Shown here one piece after another: positions 7,916-16,633 of a DNA stretch of 64,000 nucleotides; within the stretch, counting starts at the first letter, position 1, and every line of letters starts with the position of its first letter. Made by a program: the position numbers and the translations under genes. The notes under the pieces were generated by a model. It worked only from the letters and a program-made list of their open reading frames with translations. It was not told where the DNA came from and made no database searches. Source of the DNA: Spongiactinospora sp. TRM90649 (GTDB lineage: Bacteria; Actinomycetota; Actinomycetes; Streptosporangiales; Streptosporangiaceae); NCBI RefSeq assembly GCF_029382225.1, contig NZ_JARLTC010000039.1:1-64000 (forward strand), in the 5' to 3' direction.

Positions 7916-9058
7916 CTATCCGATCGGGAGGGTGGCGGTGACGGTGAGGCCAGGGGGATCGACGGTGAGCGTGCCGCCGCACGCGCCCGCGCGTTCGCGC
8001 ATCCCGATGATGCCGTGGCCCTCGCGCAGGGCGCGCACTCCGCCGCCGTCGTCGGCCGTGCGCACGATCAGCGCCGCGTCGGTCCATTCCAGGCTGACGC
8101 GGGCGGACGGCTCGGCGGCGTGGCGCAGCGTGCTGGTCAGCGACTCCTGCACGATGCGGTAGACGGCGACCCCGGTGGCGGTCGGCAGCCCGCGCCGCTC
8201 GCCCCGCTCGACGAGCACGGCCGAGAGCCCGGCGCGACCGGCCCGGTCGATCAGGGCGGGCAGCGCGTCGATGCCCGGCGGCGGCTCACGCGGGGTGTGC
8301 CCGCGCGGGACGGCCGCGCGGAGCTGCCCGGCGGCCTCGCGCCCGGTGGCGGAGATCGTCTCGAACACCGCCTCGGCCCTTTCCGGATCGTCGCGCACCA
8401 CCAGCGGCCCGGCCTCGGCCTGCACCACCATCAGCCCGACGGACCGCGCCACGATGTCGTGCACGTCGCGGGCGATCCTGGCCCGCTCGACCGCCACCGC
8501 CGCCGCGCGTTCCCCGGCCAGGCGTCCGGCGCGCTCCCGCTCGGTGGCGCGCTGGGCCCGCCGGGCGCGGGTGGCCGCTCCCACGGCGTACGCGGCGGCG
8601 TACGCCGTGAGCAGGTGGGTGTCATGTCCGTGGAGGGTGAGCGCGGCGACCACGCCCGCGCCCTGGGCGGCGATGCCGACGGCGCGGGTCACCGGCGGCA
8701 CCGCCGTGGCGGCGAAGGCGCAGGTCCACACCAGAGCGCCGGCCGGCACCGGCATGGGCGCGGCCCCTTGCAGGTCGTGCCAGGCCAGGGCGAGTACGGC
8801 CGTCGCCCCGCCGAGCACCAGCCCGACGGGCAGCGGCGCCGCACGCCGCAACAGGATCGGCGCCGAGGACGCCAGCAGGAGCAGTGCCGCCCACCACGGC
8901 GGCGGGCCGGTCGCCAGCGCGGGCACGGCCGTGGCGCAGGTGACCACGGCGGCCACGGCCGCGTCCGCCAGGGTGACCCGCCCGCGACGGCGGGCGGGCA
9001 CGCTCTCGGGAAGCGCCCGGCGGATGGCCCGCGGCATGTGGAGCGTGTCCGGCGGCAT
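7916..9058 (-). CDS. NarL-type sensor histidine kinase with a substituted N-box
   Basis: Membrane sensor kinase, 380 residues from the ATG at 9058, which has CAGGAG six bases upstream. An N-terminal block of about five hydrophobic helices (residues 25-150) precedes a short Arg-rich coiled coil and the HisKA_3 dimerisation helix ERARIARDVHDIVARSV; the phospho-acceptor is His200. The C-terminal ATPase domain has the glycine-rich lids ADDGGGVR and GHGIIGMRERAGACGGTL. In the N-box, where E-x-x-x-N normally coordinates Mg-ATP, it reads ESLTSTLRHA: the Asn is Ser309 (codon at 8132-8134, AGC; a single base change from AAC). The H-box is also atypical, with ARSV in place of the common AHHL/AHSL. Partner: the response regulator immediately downstream. 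Confidence 0.9.
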   Translation of the reverse strand: MPPDTLHMPRAIRRALPESVPARRRGRVTLADAAVAAVVTCATAVPALATGPPPWWAALLLLASSAPILLRRAAPLPVGLVLGGATAVLALAWHDLQGAAPMPVPAGALVWTCAFAATAVPPVTRAVGIAAQGAGVVAALTLHGHDTHLLTAYAAAYAVGAATRARRAQRATERERAGRLAGERAAAVAVERARIARDVHDIVARSVGLMVVQAEAGPLVVRDDPERAEAVFETISATGREAAGQLRAAVPRGHTPREPPPGIDALPALIDRAGRAGLSAVLVERGERRGLPTATGVAVYRIVQESLTSTLRHAAEPSARVSLEWTDAALIVRTADDGGGVRALREGHGIIGMRERAGACGGTLTVDPPGLTVTATLPIG

Positions 9059-9267
9059 CCGCGGCTCCTGCACTCGTGGGGTCGTGCGCAGTATGCACGC
9101 GAGCAGGGCGTGAAGGCTTCCCCCTGTGGGCGGAACTTCACACGCCTTCGTTGTTCGGGGCACACCGGGCACGGGTCGGGTGAGGGGGCGTGGGGGGTTT
9201 GCGGCGAGGATGGGAGATGTTCCGGAACGCGGGAGACCCCCGCCGCTCGACACCCGCTGGAGGAGAC

Positions 9268-10122
9268 ATGGATCAGAGCGCTTCGCGCGAACTGGCCGGA
9301 ATCGCGGCACTGGCCGCCCGGTCGGTAGGGGATCGGCTGCGGGAGGCGTTCCGCTCCCGGCCGGCCGTGCGCACCAAGCGCGACTTCCACGATCCGGTGA
9401 CCGAGCACGACAGGGCGGCCGAGGACATCATCCGCGCGGTCATCGCCGCCGAGTGCCCCGACAGCGTGATCGTGGGAGAGGAGGGCGGCGTACGGCGAGC
9501 CGACGGCGGCGAGGCCGACGCCGCCGAGGAGGGCGCGGTCGACGGCCGGGTGCGCTGGTACGTCGATCCGATCGACGGGACCGCCAACTTCGCCGCCGGA
9601 GTGCCGTTCTTCTGCGTCTCGGTGGCCGCGGCGGCCGGCGACGAGGTCGTGGCGGGCGTGGTGTACGACCCGATGCGCGAGGAGGAGTTCACCGCCGGGC
9701 CCGACGGGGCCTTCCTCGGCGGGCGGCGCCTGCGCAGCGCGGGGGCGGCGAGCGACCGCGAGGCGATGCTGCTGACCAGCTATCCGAGCTCGCGCGACCT
9801 GGCGGTGGAGGGGGAGGCGGCGCTCGGCAGGTTCGGGCGGCTGGTCACCTCGTTCGCGGCGGTGCGCCGTCCGGGCAGCGCCGCGCTGAAGCTGGCGCAC
9901 GTGGCCGCCGGGTGGTCCGATGTCGCCTTCGGCATGGGCGCGAGCCCGTGGGACGTGGCGGCGGGTTCGCTGCTGGTGCGTCGGGCGGGCGGGGTCTACA
10001 TCCCGCTCGGGGGCTCGGTGTTCCGGGTGGGCGGCTACCTGGCGCACGTCGGCGGATTCGACCTGGCTGGCTCGGCGCTGCCGGAGGTGGCGCGGCTGCG
10101 GCCGGCGCAGATCAGCGGCTGA
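9268..10122 (+). CDS. Inositol monophosphatase-family phosphatase
   Basis: Mg-dependent phosphomonoesterase of the IMPase/SuhB/CysQ/HisN superfamily, 284 residues, cytoplasmic. The ATG at 9268 follows GGAGGAG by four bases. Metal-site motifs are complete: VTEHDRAAED, the IVGEEGG loop, WYVDPIDGTANFAAG (the DPIDGT signature) and WDVAAGSLLVRRAGG near the C-terminus. An acidic insertion of about 20 residues lies between GEEGG and the DPIDGT motif. The substrate (inositol phosphate, histidinol phosphate or PAP) cannot be decided from these motifs. The gene is divergent from the kinase above, with a 209-base shared promoter region. Confidence 0.9.
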   Translation: MDQSASRELAGIAALAARSVGDRLREAFRSRPAVRTKRDFHDPVTEHDRAAEDIIRAVIAAECPDSVIVGEEGGVRRADGGEADAAEEGAVDGRVRWYVDPIDGTANFAAGVPFFCVSVAAAAGDEVVAGVVYDPMREEEFTAGPDGAFLGGRRLRSAGAASDREAMLLTSYPSSRDLAVEGEAALGRFGRLVTSFAAVRRPGSAALKLAHVAAGWSDVAFGMGASPWDVAAGSLLVRRAGGVYIPLGGSVFRVGGYLAHVGGFDLAGSALPEVARLRPAQISG

Positions 10123-10125
10123 TCT

Positions 10126-10137
10126 ACTTTGTAAAGT
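10126..10137. repeat. ACTTTGTAAAGT dyad, candidate operator
   Basis: A 5-bp inverted repeat, ACTTT-GT-AAAGT, lies four bases after the phosphatase stop and about 40 bases before the ATPase-LuxR start. It stands out because the surroundings are over 70% GC. Its CTTTGTAAAG core recurs at 35702 and 63372. It could be an operator for the regulator gene that follows, but no function is established. Confidence 0.35.
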
Positions 10138-10177
10138 CACCCGCTTGGTCGAACCCAGGACAAGACACCGTGAAACC

Positions 10178-12592
10178 ATGACCATACTTTCTGTGACGGA
10201 CGCGGCGAGTGTGAGCGAGGTAACGGTGAGCGAGAATGCCGGCCGGTGGGCGACGGGAACGCTGCCCGCCGAGACGACGAGCTTCGTGGGCCGGGCCGCT
10301 GAGCTGGCGGCGGTCAAGAACAGGCTCAAGCGGGCGCGGCTGGTCACCCTGACCGGCGTGGGCGGCGTGGGCAAGACCCGCGTGGCGGTCAGGGCGGCGA
10401 GGGAGGTGCACGAGAGCTTCCCCGACGGCGTGTGCCTGGTGCCGCTGTCGGCGCTGCGCGACCCCGCGCTGCTGCCCAACACGGTGGCGGGCGCGTTCGG
10501 GCTGCCGGAGCAGTCCGGGCGTCCCGCCATCGACCTGCTGGCCGGCCACCTGTCGGGCAAGCGGCTGCTGCTCATCCTCGACACCTGCGAGCACCTGATC
10601 GAGGACTGCGCCACGCTCGCCGACACGCTGTTGCGGGCCGTGTCCGATCTGCGGGTGCTGGCCACCAGCCGCCGCCCGCTCGACGTGCCGGGCGAGCACG
10701 CGCTGCCCATCGCGCCGCTGCCGGTGCACGCCGAGGGCGCGGACGGCGAGGCCGGGGCGGCGCGCGACGCCACGGCCCTGTTCGCCGACCGGGCGGCCGC
10801 GGCGGCGCCGGGCTTCGCGCTCACCGACGCCAACCGGGCGCAGGTCGCGGCGCTGTGCCGGCGGCTCGACGGAATCCCGCTGGCGATCGAGCTGGCGGTG
10901 GCGCGGCTGCGCGCGCTGACCGTGGAGGAGATCCTCTCCCGGCTCGACACCCGGTTCCTGCTGCTCGGCGGCGGCCGTACGACGCTGCCCCGGCATCAGA
11001 CGCTGAAGACGACGATCGACTGGAGCCACGAGCTGTGCGGGCCCGACGAGCGGGTCCTGTGGGCGCGGTTGGCGGTGTTCGCCGGGGAGTTCGGCCTCGA
11101 CGCGGTGGAGGAGGTCTGCGCGGGCGGCGACCTGCCCGCCGAGCGGATCATGGACGCGCTGATCAGCCTGGTCGACCAGTCGGTGGTGCTGCGCGTCGAC
11201 GGCGAGACGCCGGGCGGGGCTCGTTACCGGATGCTCGACACCATCCGTGAGTACGGCGCCGAGCGGCTGGCTGCCTCGGGCGAGGCCGAGCGGTACCGGG
11301 GTCGGCACCGTGACCACTATCTGGGCAAGGTCCGTGAGTTCGAGGCCGCGTGGACGGGCCGGCGGCAGCTTCTCGCGGTGCGGGGGCTGATCGGGGAGCA
11401 GGCCAACGTGCGGCTGGCGTTGGAGACGTGCCTGGCCGACCCCGACGGCGCCGCGGCGGGCCTGGAGCTGGCGGTGAAGCTGTGGGGGTTCTGGCACTGC
11501 AGCGGGCTGCTCACCGAGGGGCGCTACTGGCTGCGGCGGGTGCTGGCGGCGGCGCCTGAGCCGTCGCCGGCGCGGGTGCTGGGGCTGTTGCTGACGGTGT
11601 GGTTCATGGACCTGCAGGGCGAGCCGGGCGACACCCGCCCGCTGGTCGAGGAGGCGGCCCGGACGGCCCGCGACATCGGTGACGAGTACGGCATGGCGTG
11701 GTGTGTCGCCTTCTCCTCACACACCAGCTTCTTCCGTGGCGATCCGCGCACGGGTATCGCGGGGTTCACCGAGGCGCGGCGGCGGCTGGCGCTGCTCGGC
11801 GATGAGACGGCGATGGTCATCACCGGTTTCCAGATGGCGTTCATGCACTTCCTGGCCGGTGACGCGGAGGCGGCGATCGAGGCGTGCGACGACGCGCTGC
11901 GCCGGATCGAGGCTCCCGACGAGTGCTGGATGCGGTCGTGGTCGCTGTGGGTGAAGGGCATCGCGCTGTGGGGGCGGGGCGACCGGCGGGCGGCGGTGGA
12001 GTGCGCGCGGGCGGCGATCGTGCTGAAGCAGCGGCTGAACGACCTGATCGGGATCGCGCACTGCCTGGAGGTGATCGCGTGGGGGGCGGCGGCGGGCGGC
12101 CGGCACGAGCGTTCGGCGGTCCTGCTCGGCGCGGCGGACCGGTTGTGGCGCAAGGCGGCGACGGAGCCGAGGTTCGGGAGCGTGCTGCTTCAGGAGTTCC
12201 TCGGCGAGGCCGTCGAGGCGTGCCGTACGGCGCTGGGGGAAGAGGAGTACGCGCAGGCCCGTGCGCGGGGGTCGGCGGCGGAGGTGTCCGAGGCGGTGTC
12301 GTGGGCCCTGGGCGAGGAGGAGGCCGGAGACGCCGAGCGTCCGTCGTGGGAACTGCTGTCACGGCGGGAGCGGCAGGTGGCGGCACTGGTGGCCGAGGGC
12401 CTGACCAACCGCGAGATCGCCGCCAAACTGGTCATCTCCAAGCGCACCGCCGACGCTCACGTGGAGCACATCCTGAGCAAGCTCGGAGTCTCCTCCCGCA
12501 CCCAGGTGGCGGCGCTGGCCCCCGGCCTCGCCTCCGGTCTTGCCTCCGACCTTGCTCCCGAGCCGGCCCCGGATCGGGCCCCGGCGGAGTGA
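10178..12592 (+). CDS. Large ATPase-LuxR transcriptional regulator
   Basis: Cytoplasmic regulator of 804 residues from the ATG at 10178. A GTG at 10226 with GAGG in front would remove 16 residues and is a reasonable alternative. Residues 25-350 are an NB-ARC/STAND-type ATPase of the predicted-ATPase/AfsR-like kind: TTSFVGRAAELAAVK, Walker A TLTGVGGVGKTRVA, Walker B LLLILDTCEHL, then GIPLAIELAVARLRALT. The middle is a helical repeat region (residues 370-720) resembling TPRs. A LuxR helix-turn-helix closes the protein (SRRERQVAALVAEGLTNREI, then KRTADAHVEHILSKLGV). Proteins of this layout act as inducer-gated switches, often for secondary metabolism or stress; the inducer here is unknown. It stands alone in its transcription unit. 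Confidence 0.9.
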   Translation: MTILSVTDAASVSEVTVSENAGRWATGTLPAETTSFVGRAAELAAVKNRLKRARLVTLTGVGGVGKTRVAVRAAREVHESFPDGVCLVPLSALRDPALLPNTVAGAFGLPEQSGRPAIDLLAGHLSGKRLLLILDTCEHLIEDCATLADTLLRAVSDLRVLATSRRPLDVPGEHALPIAPLPVHAEGADGEAGAARDATALFADRAAAAAPGFALTDANRAQVAALCRRLDGIPLAIELAVARLRALTVEEILSRLDTRFLLLGGGRTTLPRHQTLKTTIDWSHELCGPDERVLWARLAVFAGEFGLDAVEEVCAGGDLPAERIMDALISLVDQSVVLRVDGETPGGARYRMLDTIREYGAERLAASGEAERYRGRHRDHYLGKVREFEAAWTGRRQLLAVRGLIGEQANVRLALETCLADPDGAAAGLELAVKLWGFWHCSGLLTEGRYWLRRVLAAAPEPSPARVLGLLLTVWFMDLQGEPGDTRPLVEEAARTARDIGDEYGMAWCVAFSSHTSFFRGDPRTGIAGFTEARRRLALLGDETAMVITGFQMAFMHFLAGDAEAAIEACDDALRRIEAPDECWMRSWSLWVKGIALWGRGDRRAAVECARAAIVLKQRLNDLIGIAHCLEVIAWGAAAGGRHERSAVLLGAADRLWRKAATEPRFGSVLLQEFLGEAVEACRTALGEEEYAQARARGSAAEVSEAVSWALGEEEAGDAERPSWELLSRRERQVAALVAEGLTNREIAAKLVISKRTADAHVEHILSKLGVSSRTQVAALAPGLASGLASDLAPEPAPDRAPAE

Positions 12593-12972
12593 TGATGGGG
12601 GAGGCGAGCGGCCCCGCGGCCGTTCCGCGCCTGGTGGTCGTGGGGCCGCGCTCGCGGAGGACGGTCCGGCGCTCGGCGGGGACAGGGCCGGGCGCGGGAA
12701 CGCGGGCTTCCGGAGGCCGCCCGGGGCGCTTCCCCCTACAAGCGGGATGATCGCGGTTGCGGCTCCCGCCGATCGGCGACCTCGGGCGGCTCCGGAGAAC
12801 CCTCCCGGCGCCCGGTGTGGGCGGCCGGTGGTCTCATTGTCACGGCGGGGTCCGGCGGGCGCACGACCTGCGGTGCCGAACCCGCACACCCAATTACGGC
12901 GCATGCCCAGCCCGTTCCCGGCTCGGTATACCTATGCCCGAGGCCGCGCCCCCGGGCCGGTAGCCTGGCCCG
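12593..12972. other. Intergenic stretch of 380 bases
   Basis: Apart from the hairpin at 12605-12654 I see no convincing gene or RNA. Open frames on both strands here are low-complexity Gly/Arg/Pro shadows with no ribosome site. The last 60 bases contain a less GC-rich patch (around 12912-12937, ending in GGTATACCTATG) that is the likely promoter region of the following YigZ gene. Confidence 0.5.
12605..12654 (+). terminator. Candidate terminator hairpin after the ATPase-LuxR gene
   Basis: CGAGCGGCCCC at 12605-12615 pairs with GGGGCCGCGCTCG at 12642-12654 with a small bulge. It sits 13 bases after the stop codon. There is no T-tract, as is common in high-GC actinomycetes. Confidence 0.45.
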
Positions 12973-13602
12973 GTGGCCGAGCCGTACCTGACCGTCAGTG
13001 AGATCGCCGAGCATGAGACGGAGGCGCGCGGGTCGCGGTTCCTGTGCGCGGTGGCGCGGGTGCGCGACGAGGCCGGGGCCCGGGCGTTCGTGGAGGAGCG
13101 CAGGCGGGCGCATCCGGGGGCGGCCCATACCTGCTCGGCGTTCGCGATCGGCGGTGACCGGTCGCCGGCGCGGGGCGACGATGACGGCGAGCCGGGCGGC
13201 ACGGCGGGCGCGCCGATGCTGGACACGCTGGTGCGGCGCGGGTTCAGCGACACGGTGGCGGTGGTGACGCGGTATTTCGGCGGTGTGCTGCTGGGGGCGG
13301 GCGGTCTGGTGCGGGCGTACGGCAGGGCGGTCGGGGAGACCCTTGACGCCGTGTCGCCGGTGCGGATGGTCCCGGCCGTGGTGGTGTCGGTGTCGATCGG
13401 GCACGCGCACGCCGGGCGTCTGGAGAACGACCTGCGCGCTTCGCCGTACGAGGTGCTGGGGGTCCGTTACGGGGCGGACGTCGCCATCGAGGCGGCGGTG
13501 GGCGAGCCTGAGGTCGAGGGGTTCGCCGAGTGGGTCGCCTCGGCCACGGCGGGCGGGGCGCGGCTGAGCCGGGGACCTGTGGTCTTCACCGCCGCCCGCT
13601 GA
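12973..13602 (+). CDS. YigZ/IMPACT family protein
   Basis: Protein of 209 residues starting at GTG 12973. The N-terminal UPF0029 (IMPACT) domain holds ETEARGSRFLCAVARV, the AHTCSAFAIGG strand and DDGEPGGTAGAPML, the signature of the family. The second half carries VAVVTRYFGGVLLGAGGLVRAY, followed by the ferredoxin-like DUF1949 domain. Eukaryotic IMPACT binds GCN1; bacterial YigZ has no settled reaction. All conserved blocks are present and the length is normal. The gene is monocistronic. Confidence 0.9.
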   Translation: MAEPYLTVSEIAEHETEARGSRFLCAVARVRDEAGARAFVEERRRAHPGAAHTCSAFAIGGDRSPARGDDDGEPGGTAGAPMLDTLVRRGFSDTVAVVTRYFGGVLLGAGGLVRAYGRAVGETLDAVSPVRMVPAVVVSVSIGHAHAGRLENDLRASPYEVLGVRYGADVAIEAAVGEPEVEGFAEWVASATAGGARLSRGPVVFTAAR

Positions 13603-13654
13603 ATCCTTCCGTCGCGTTCTCGCGGGTCTTGCGGCATGGGTTCATCACAGCTAT

Positions 13655-13678
13655 GGTTCATTACTGAAGTAATGAACC
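13655..13678. promoter_or_regulatory. Perfect palindromic operator of the GntR-ABC operon
   Basis: GGTTCATTACT and AGTAATGAACC form an 11-bp perfect inverted repeat around a central GA, starting 45 bases before the GntR start. A degenerate half copy (GGGTTCATCAC) lies at 13638-13648. YtrA-type GntR repressors are known to bind such sites in front of their own ABC-transporter operon, so this is the probable autoregulatory operator. Confidence 0.75.
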
Positions 13679-13699
13679 AATGAGGTAGGGGCGAAGCCA

Positions 13700-14068
13700 G
13701 TGTTCGACGATCGGAGTCCGATCTACCGGCAGATCGCCGACAAGATCAAAACGGACGTCCTGAGCGGGGCGCTGGACGGCGACGAGCAGATCATGTCGAC
13801 CAACCAGTACGCCGCCTTCTACCGGATCAACCCGGCCACGGCCGCCAAGGCGTTCCAGCAGCTTGTCGACGAAGGCGTCCTGTACAAGAAGCGAGGTATC
13901 GGCATGTTCGTCAGTCCCACCGCCCGCGACTCCCTGCGCGAGCAGCGGCGCAGGCGCTTCTTCACCGACGTGGTCGATCCGATGATGCGCGAGGCCCGCG
14001 CCATCGGCGTCCCGGTGGAGGAGATCGTCGAGCGGATGCGCGCCCTCCCCGCGGAGGGGCAGGCATGA
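13700..14068 (+). CDS. GntR-family repressor, YtrA subfamily
   Basis: Short GntR regulator of 122 residues from GTG 13700, with AGGTAGGGG just upstream. The winged helix starts at once (SPIYRQIADKIKTDVLSGAL) and continues with the recognition region TAAKAFQQLVDEGVLYKKRG. Only about 40 residues follow the wing (ending VEEIVERMRALPAEGQA), typical of YtrA repressors, which lack a ligand-binding domain. It overlaps the ABC ATPase gene by four bases (ATGA), placing it first in the operon 13700-18960. The palindrome at 13655 is its likely site. YtrA regulators usually respond to cell-envelope stress. Confidence 0.9.
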   Translation: MFDDRSPIYRQIADKIKTDVLSGALDGDEQIMSTNQYAAFYRINPATAAKAFQQLVDEGVLYKKRGIGMFVSPTARDSLREQRRRRFFTDVVDPMMREARAIGVPVEEIVERMRALPAEGQA

Positions 14069-14973
14069 CGCCGGACATCGAGGTGTCCGGCCTGCGGCTC
14101 GCCTACGGCGACGCCGTCGCGCTGGACGGGCTGAGCTTCGGGCTGACGGGCGGCAAGATCTACGGGCTGCTCGGCCGCAACGGCGCGGGCAAGACGAGCC
14201 TGCTGTCGGTGCTGGCCGCGTTCCGCAAGGCCGGTGGGGGCGTCGTGCGGGTCGGCGGCGAGCAGGTGTGGGAGAACCCTTCGGCGACCAGGCGGATCTG
14301 CCTGGTCAGGGAGGCGGGGGAGGCGTCGGCGATCGGCACGGTGGAGGACGCCTTCTACTTCGCCGAGGCGTTGCGGCCGGGCTGGGACGCGGCGTACGCC
14401 GAGCGGCTGGTGGAGATGTTCGAGCTGCCCAAGCGCAAGAACGTCAGCGAACTGTCGCTGGGCAAGAGGTCGGCGCTCGGGGTGACGATCGGGCTGGCCT
14501 CCCGGGCGCCGCTGACCATGTTCGACGAGTCCTACCTGGGCATGGACGCGCCCTCCCGGTACGCGTTCTACGACGAGCTGCTGCGGGACTTCATCGCGAA
14601 CCCGCGCACGGTGATCATGTCCACCCATCTGATCGAGGAGGTGAGCTCGCTGTTCGAGGAGGTCCTGATCATCGAGGGCGGGCGGTTGCTGCTGCACGAG
14701 GAGAGCGACGCGCTGCGCGCCAGGGGCGCGTCGGTCACCGGTCCTGAGGATGAGGTGGAGCGGTTCGTCGCGGGGCTGACGGTGCTGGGCGACAAGCGGC
14801 TGGGCCGTACGCGCTCGGCGATGGTGTACGGCGAGCTGGACGACGGGCGGCGGGAGGCGGCCGTGCGGGCCGGTCTGGACATCGGCCCGATCGCCTTGCA
14901 GGACCTGTTCATCCATCTGACCGGGCAGCGGGGGGCGGCCGTCGGCGGCGCACTCGAGGGAGGGCCGGAATGA
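14065..14973 (+). CDS. ABC transporter ATP-binding protein (YtrB-like)
   Basis: ATPase subunit, 302 residues. Walker A is GLLGRNGAGKTSLLSVLA and the signature region reads VSELSLGKRSALGVTIGL, a variant of the LSGGQ consensus seen in GntR-linked transporters. The Walker B strand is PLTMFDESYLGMD, where the usual D-E-P is D-E-S, followed by the H-loop in STHLIEE. The C-terminal 100 residues are a regulatory extension. It is coupled to the repressor upstream and to the membrane protein downstream through ATGA overlaps, so the two probably form one exporter. Confidence 0.9.
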   Translation: MTPDIEVSGLRLAYGDAVALDGLSFGLTGGKIYGLLGRNGAGKTSLLSVLAAFRKAGGGVVRVGGEQVWENPSATRRICLVREAGEASAIGTVEDAFYFAEALRPGWDAAYAERLVEMFELPKRKNVSELSLGKRSALGVTIGLASRAPLTMFDESYLGMDAPSRYAFYDELLRDFIANPRTVIMSTHLIEEVSSLFEEVLIIEGGRLLLHEESDALRARGASVTGPEDEVERFVAGLTVLGDKRLGRTRSAMVYGELDDGRREAAVRAGLDIGPIALQDLFIHLTGQRGAAVGGALEGGPE

Positions 14974-15686
14974 GAGGCCTGTCCGCCGTCTTCCCGGCCC
15001 GGCTGTTCGCGGCCAATGTCCTTTTCACTCTGATGGCGTACGTCGCCCTCGTCGTCGTGGCCGCGATCATCGCGGTGGCGATCGGCCTGTTCGGCGATCT
15101 GGGCGCCAGCGTCTGGGAGCAGGCCATCCAGGCGTCCCGGTGGTTCGTGCTGGTCATCGGCACCGTGGTGGTGCGCACGTACCTGCCGGTCTACGTGGCC
15201 AACGGCCGGACGCGCCGGGAGTTCTTCGTGCACGCGGCGGTGTTCCTGTTCGCGTTCGCGCCCGTCGCCACGGTTCTGATCATGCTCGGCTATCTGATGG
15301 AGACGGGTCTGTACGGGCTCGGCGGCTGGCCCAGGGAACTGAGCGACCGGCACCTGTTCGGCGACCTCGGCCAGGTGCCGCTGGTGTTCGCCGAGTACTG
15401 GTCGCAGTACCTGGTGTGGGTGGCCGTCGGGGCGATGGCCGGCGCGGCGTTCTACCGCCTGTACGCGGGCGGGATCCTGCTGATCCCGGTGGGCGCCGCG
15501 CTGATCTTCTCGGTGCACGCCGCCACCGACCTCGTCCACGCGCTGCCGGTGATCGGGCGGCTGCCCGTGCTCGGCCTTCCCGCCACCGTCCCCGTGGCGG
15601 TCGGGGTGGGTCTCGCCGGCTTCCTGATCGCCATTGGGCTGACCTGGGCGTTCGTCCGTGACATCCCGATCCGCAACCCCAGGTGA
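14970..15686 (+). CDS. Membrane subunit of the GntR-linked ABC transporter
   Basis: Integral membrane protein of 238 residues with about six hydrophobic segments (near residues 10-45, 60-75, 90-110, 145-165, 170-190 and 205-230). It begins at an ATG overlapping the ATPase stop by four bases. There are no recognisable catalytic motifs. Gene order (repressor, ATPase, permease) is the reason for calling it the transmembrane partner. The substrate is unknown. Confidence 0.75.
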   Translation: MRGLSAVFPARLFAANVLFTLMAYVALVVVAAIIAVAIGLFGDLGASVWEQAIQASRWFVLVIGTVVVRTYLPVYVANGRTRREFFVHAAVFLFAFAPVATVLIMLGYLMETGLYGLGGWPRELSDRHLFGDLGQVPLVFAEYWSQYLVWVAVGAMAGAAFYRLYAGGILLIPVGAALIFSVHAATDLVHALPVIGRLPVLGLPATVPVAVGVGLAGFLIAIGLTWAFVRDIPIRNPR

Positions 15687-15693
15687 GGCGACG

Positions 15694-16632
15694 GTGGGAG
15701 CGCTTTTGGAGGTCAGCGGCCTGCGCAAGTCGTACGGCGCGCGGGTGGCGGTGAACGGAGTCGGGCTGACCGTCGCGGCGGGCGAGACCTACGGGCTGCT
15801 CGGCCCGAACGGGGCGGGCAAGACGACCGCGATATCCATGATCGTGGGCATTCTGGCCCGTGACGCGGGCGAGATCCGCGTGGACGGCCGTCCCCACGGC
15901 ACGTCCACGCGGGGGACCAAGGCGATGATCGGGTACGTCCCGCAGAACCTGGCCCTCTACCAGGAGCTCAGCGCCCGCCGTAACCTGCGGTTCTTCGGGC
16001 GGCTGCAGGGCATCCCGCGCGCCACGGCCGGGCGTGCCGTCCAGGACGCGCTGGAGCTGACCGGGCTGGCCGACCGCGCGGACGAGCCGGTGAGCGGGTT
16101 CTCCGGCGGGATGGCCCGCCGGTTGAACATCGCGATCGGCCTGCTGCACCGGCCCCGCCTGCTCGTCCTGGACGAGCCGACGGCCGGCGTGGACCCCCAG
16201 AGCCGCAACGCCATCCTGGACGGCGTGCGCGACCTGGCCGCGCGCGGCGTCGCGGTGCTCTACACGACCCACTACATGGAGGAGGCCGAGCGGGTGTGCG
16301 ATCGGGTGGGGATCATCGACCATGGCGAGATGATCGCCGAGGGCACCCGGCGCGAGCTGGTCGGCATGGTCGGCCAGAGCGACACGCTGCGCCTCAGTGC
16401 CGAGGGCGACCTGGCGGGGGCGGTGCCGGAGCTGACCGCGCTGCCCTTCGTGGAGCGCGCGACGGCGGGGGAGGACCATCTGGAACTGCTCGTGCGCGAC
16501 GCCCGCGCGTGCCTGCCCGCCGTCCTGGCGGCCCTGGGGAGCGCGGGGGCGCAGGTGCGGTCGGTGGAGGTGCGCGAACCCGGCCTGGAGTCGGTGTTCC
16601 TGCACTTGACCGGCCGCGGCACGAGGGACTGA
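15694..16632 (+). CDS. ABC-2 type exporter ATP-binding protein
   Basis: ATPase of 312 residues from the GTG at 15694, with GGTGAGG upstream; a GTG at 15658 inside the previous gene is less likely. Motifs are canonical: GLLGPNGAGKTTAISMIVG, Q-loop GYVPQNLALYQEL, signature FSGGMARRLNIAIGLLHRP, Walker B LLVLDEPTAGVDPQ and H-loop TTHYMEEAE. The C-terminal part is the DrrA-like extension ending LESVFLHLTGRG. Two permease genes follow with spacings of 1 and -4 bases, giving a DrrAB-like heteromeric exporter, typically used for drugs, lipids or polyketides. Confidence 0.93.
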   Translation: MGALLEVSGLRKSYGARVAVNGVGLTVAAGETYGLLGPNGAGKTTAISMIVGILARDAGEIRVDGRPHGTSTRGTKAMIGYVPQNLALYQELSARRNLRFFGRLQGIPRATAGRAVQDALELTGLADRADEPVSGFSGGMARRLNIAIGLLHRPRLLVLDEPTAGVDPQSRNAILDGVRDLAARGVAVLYTTHYMEEAERVCDRVGIIDHGEMIAEGTRRELVGMVGQSDTLRLSAEGDLAGAVPELTALPFVERATAGEDHLELLVRDARACLPAVLAALGSAGAQVRSVEVREPGLESVFLHLTGRGTRD

Positions 16633-16633
16633 C

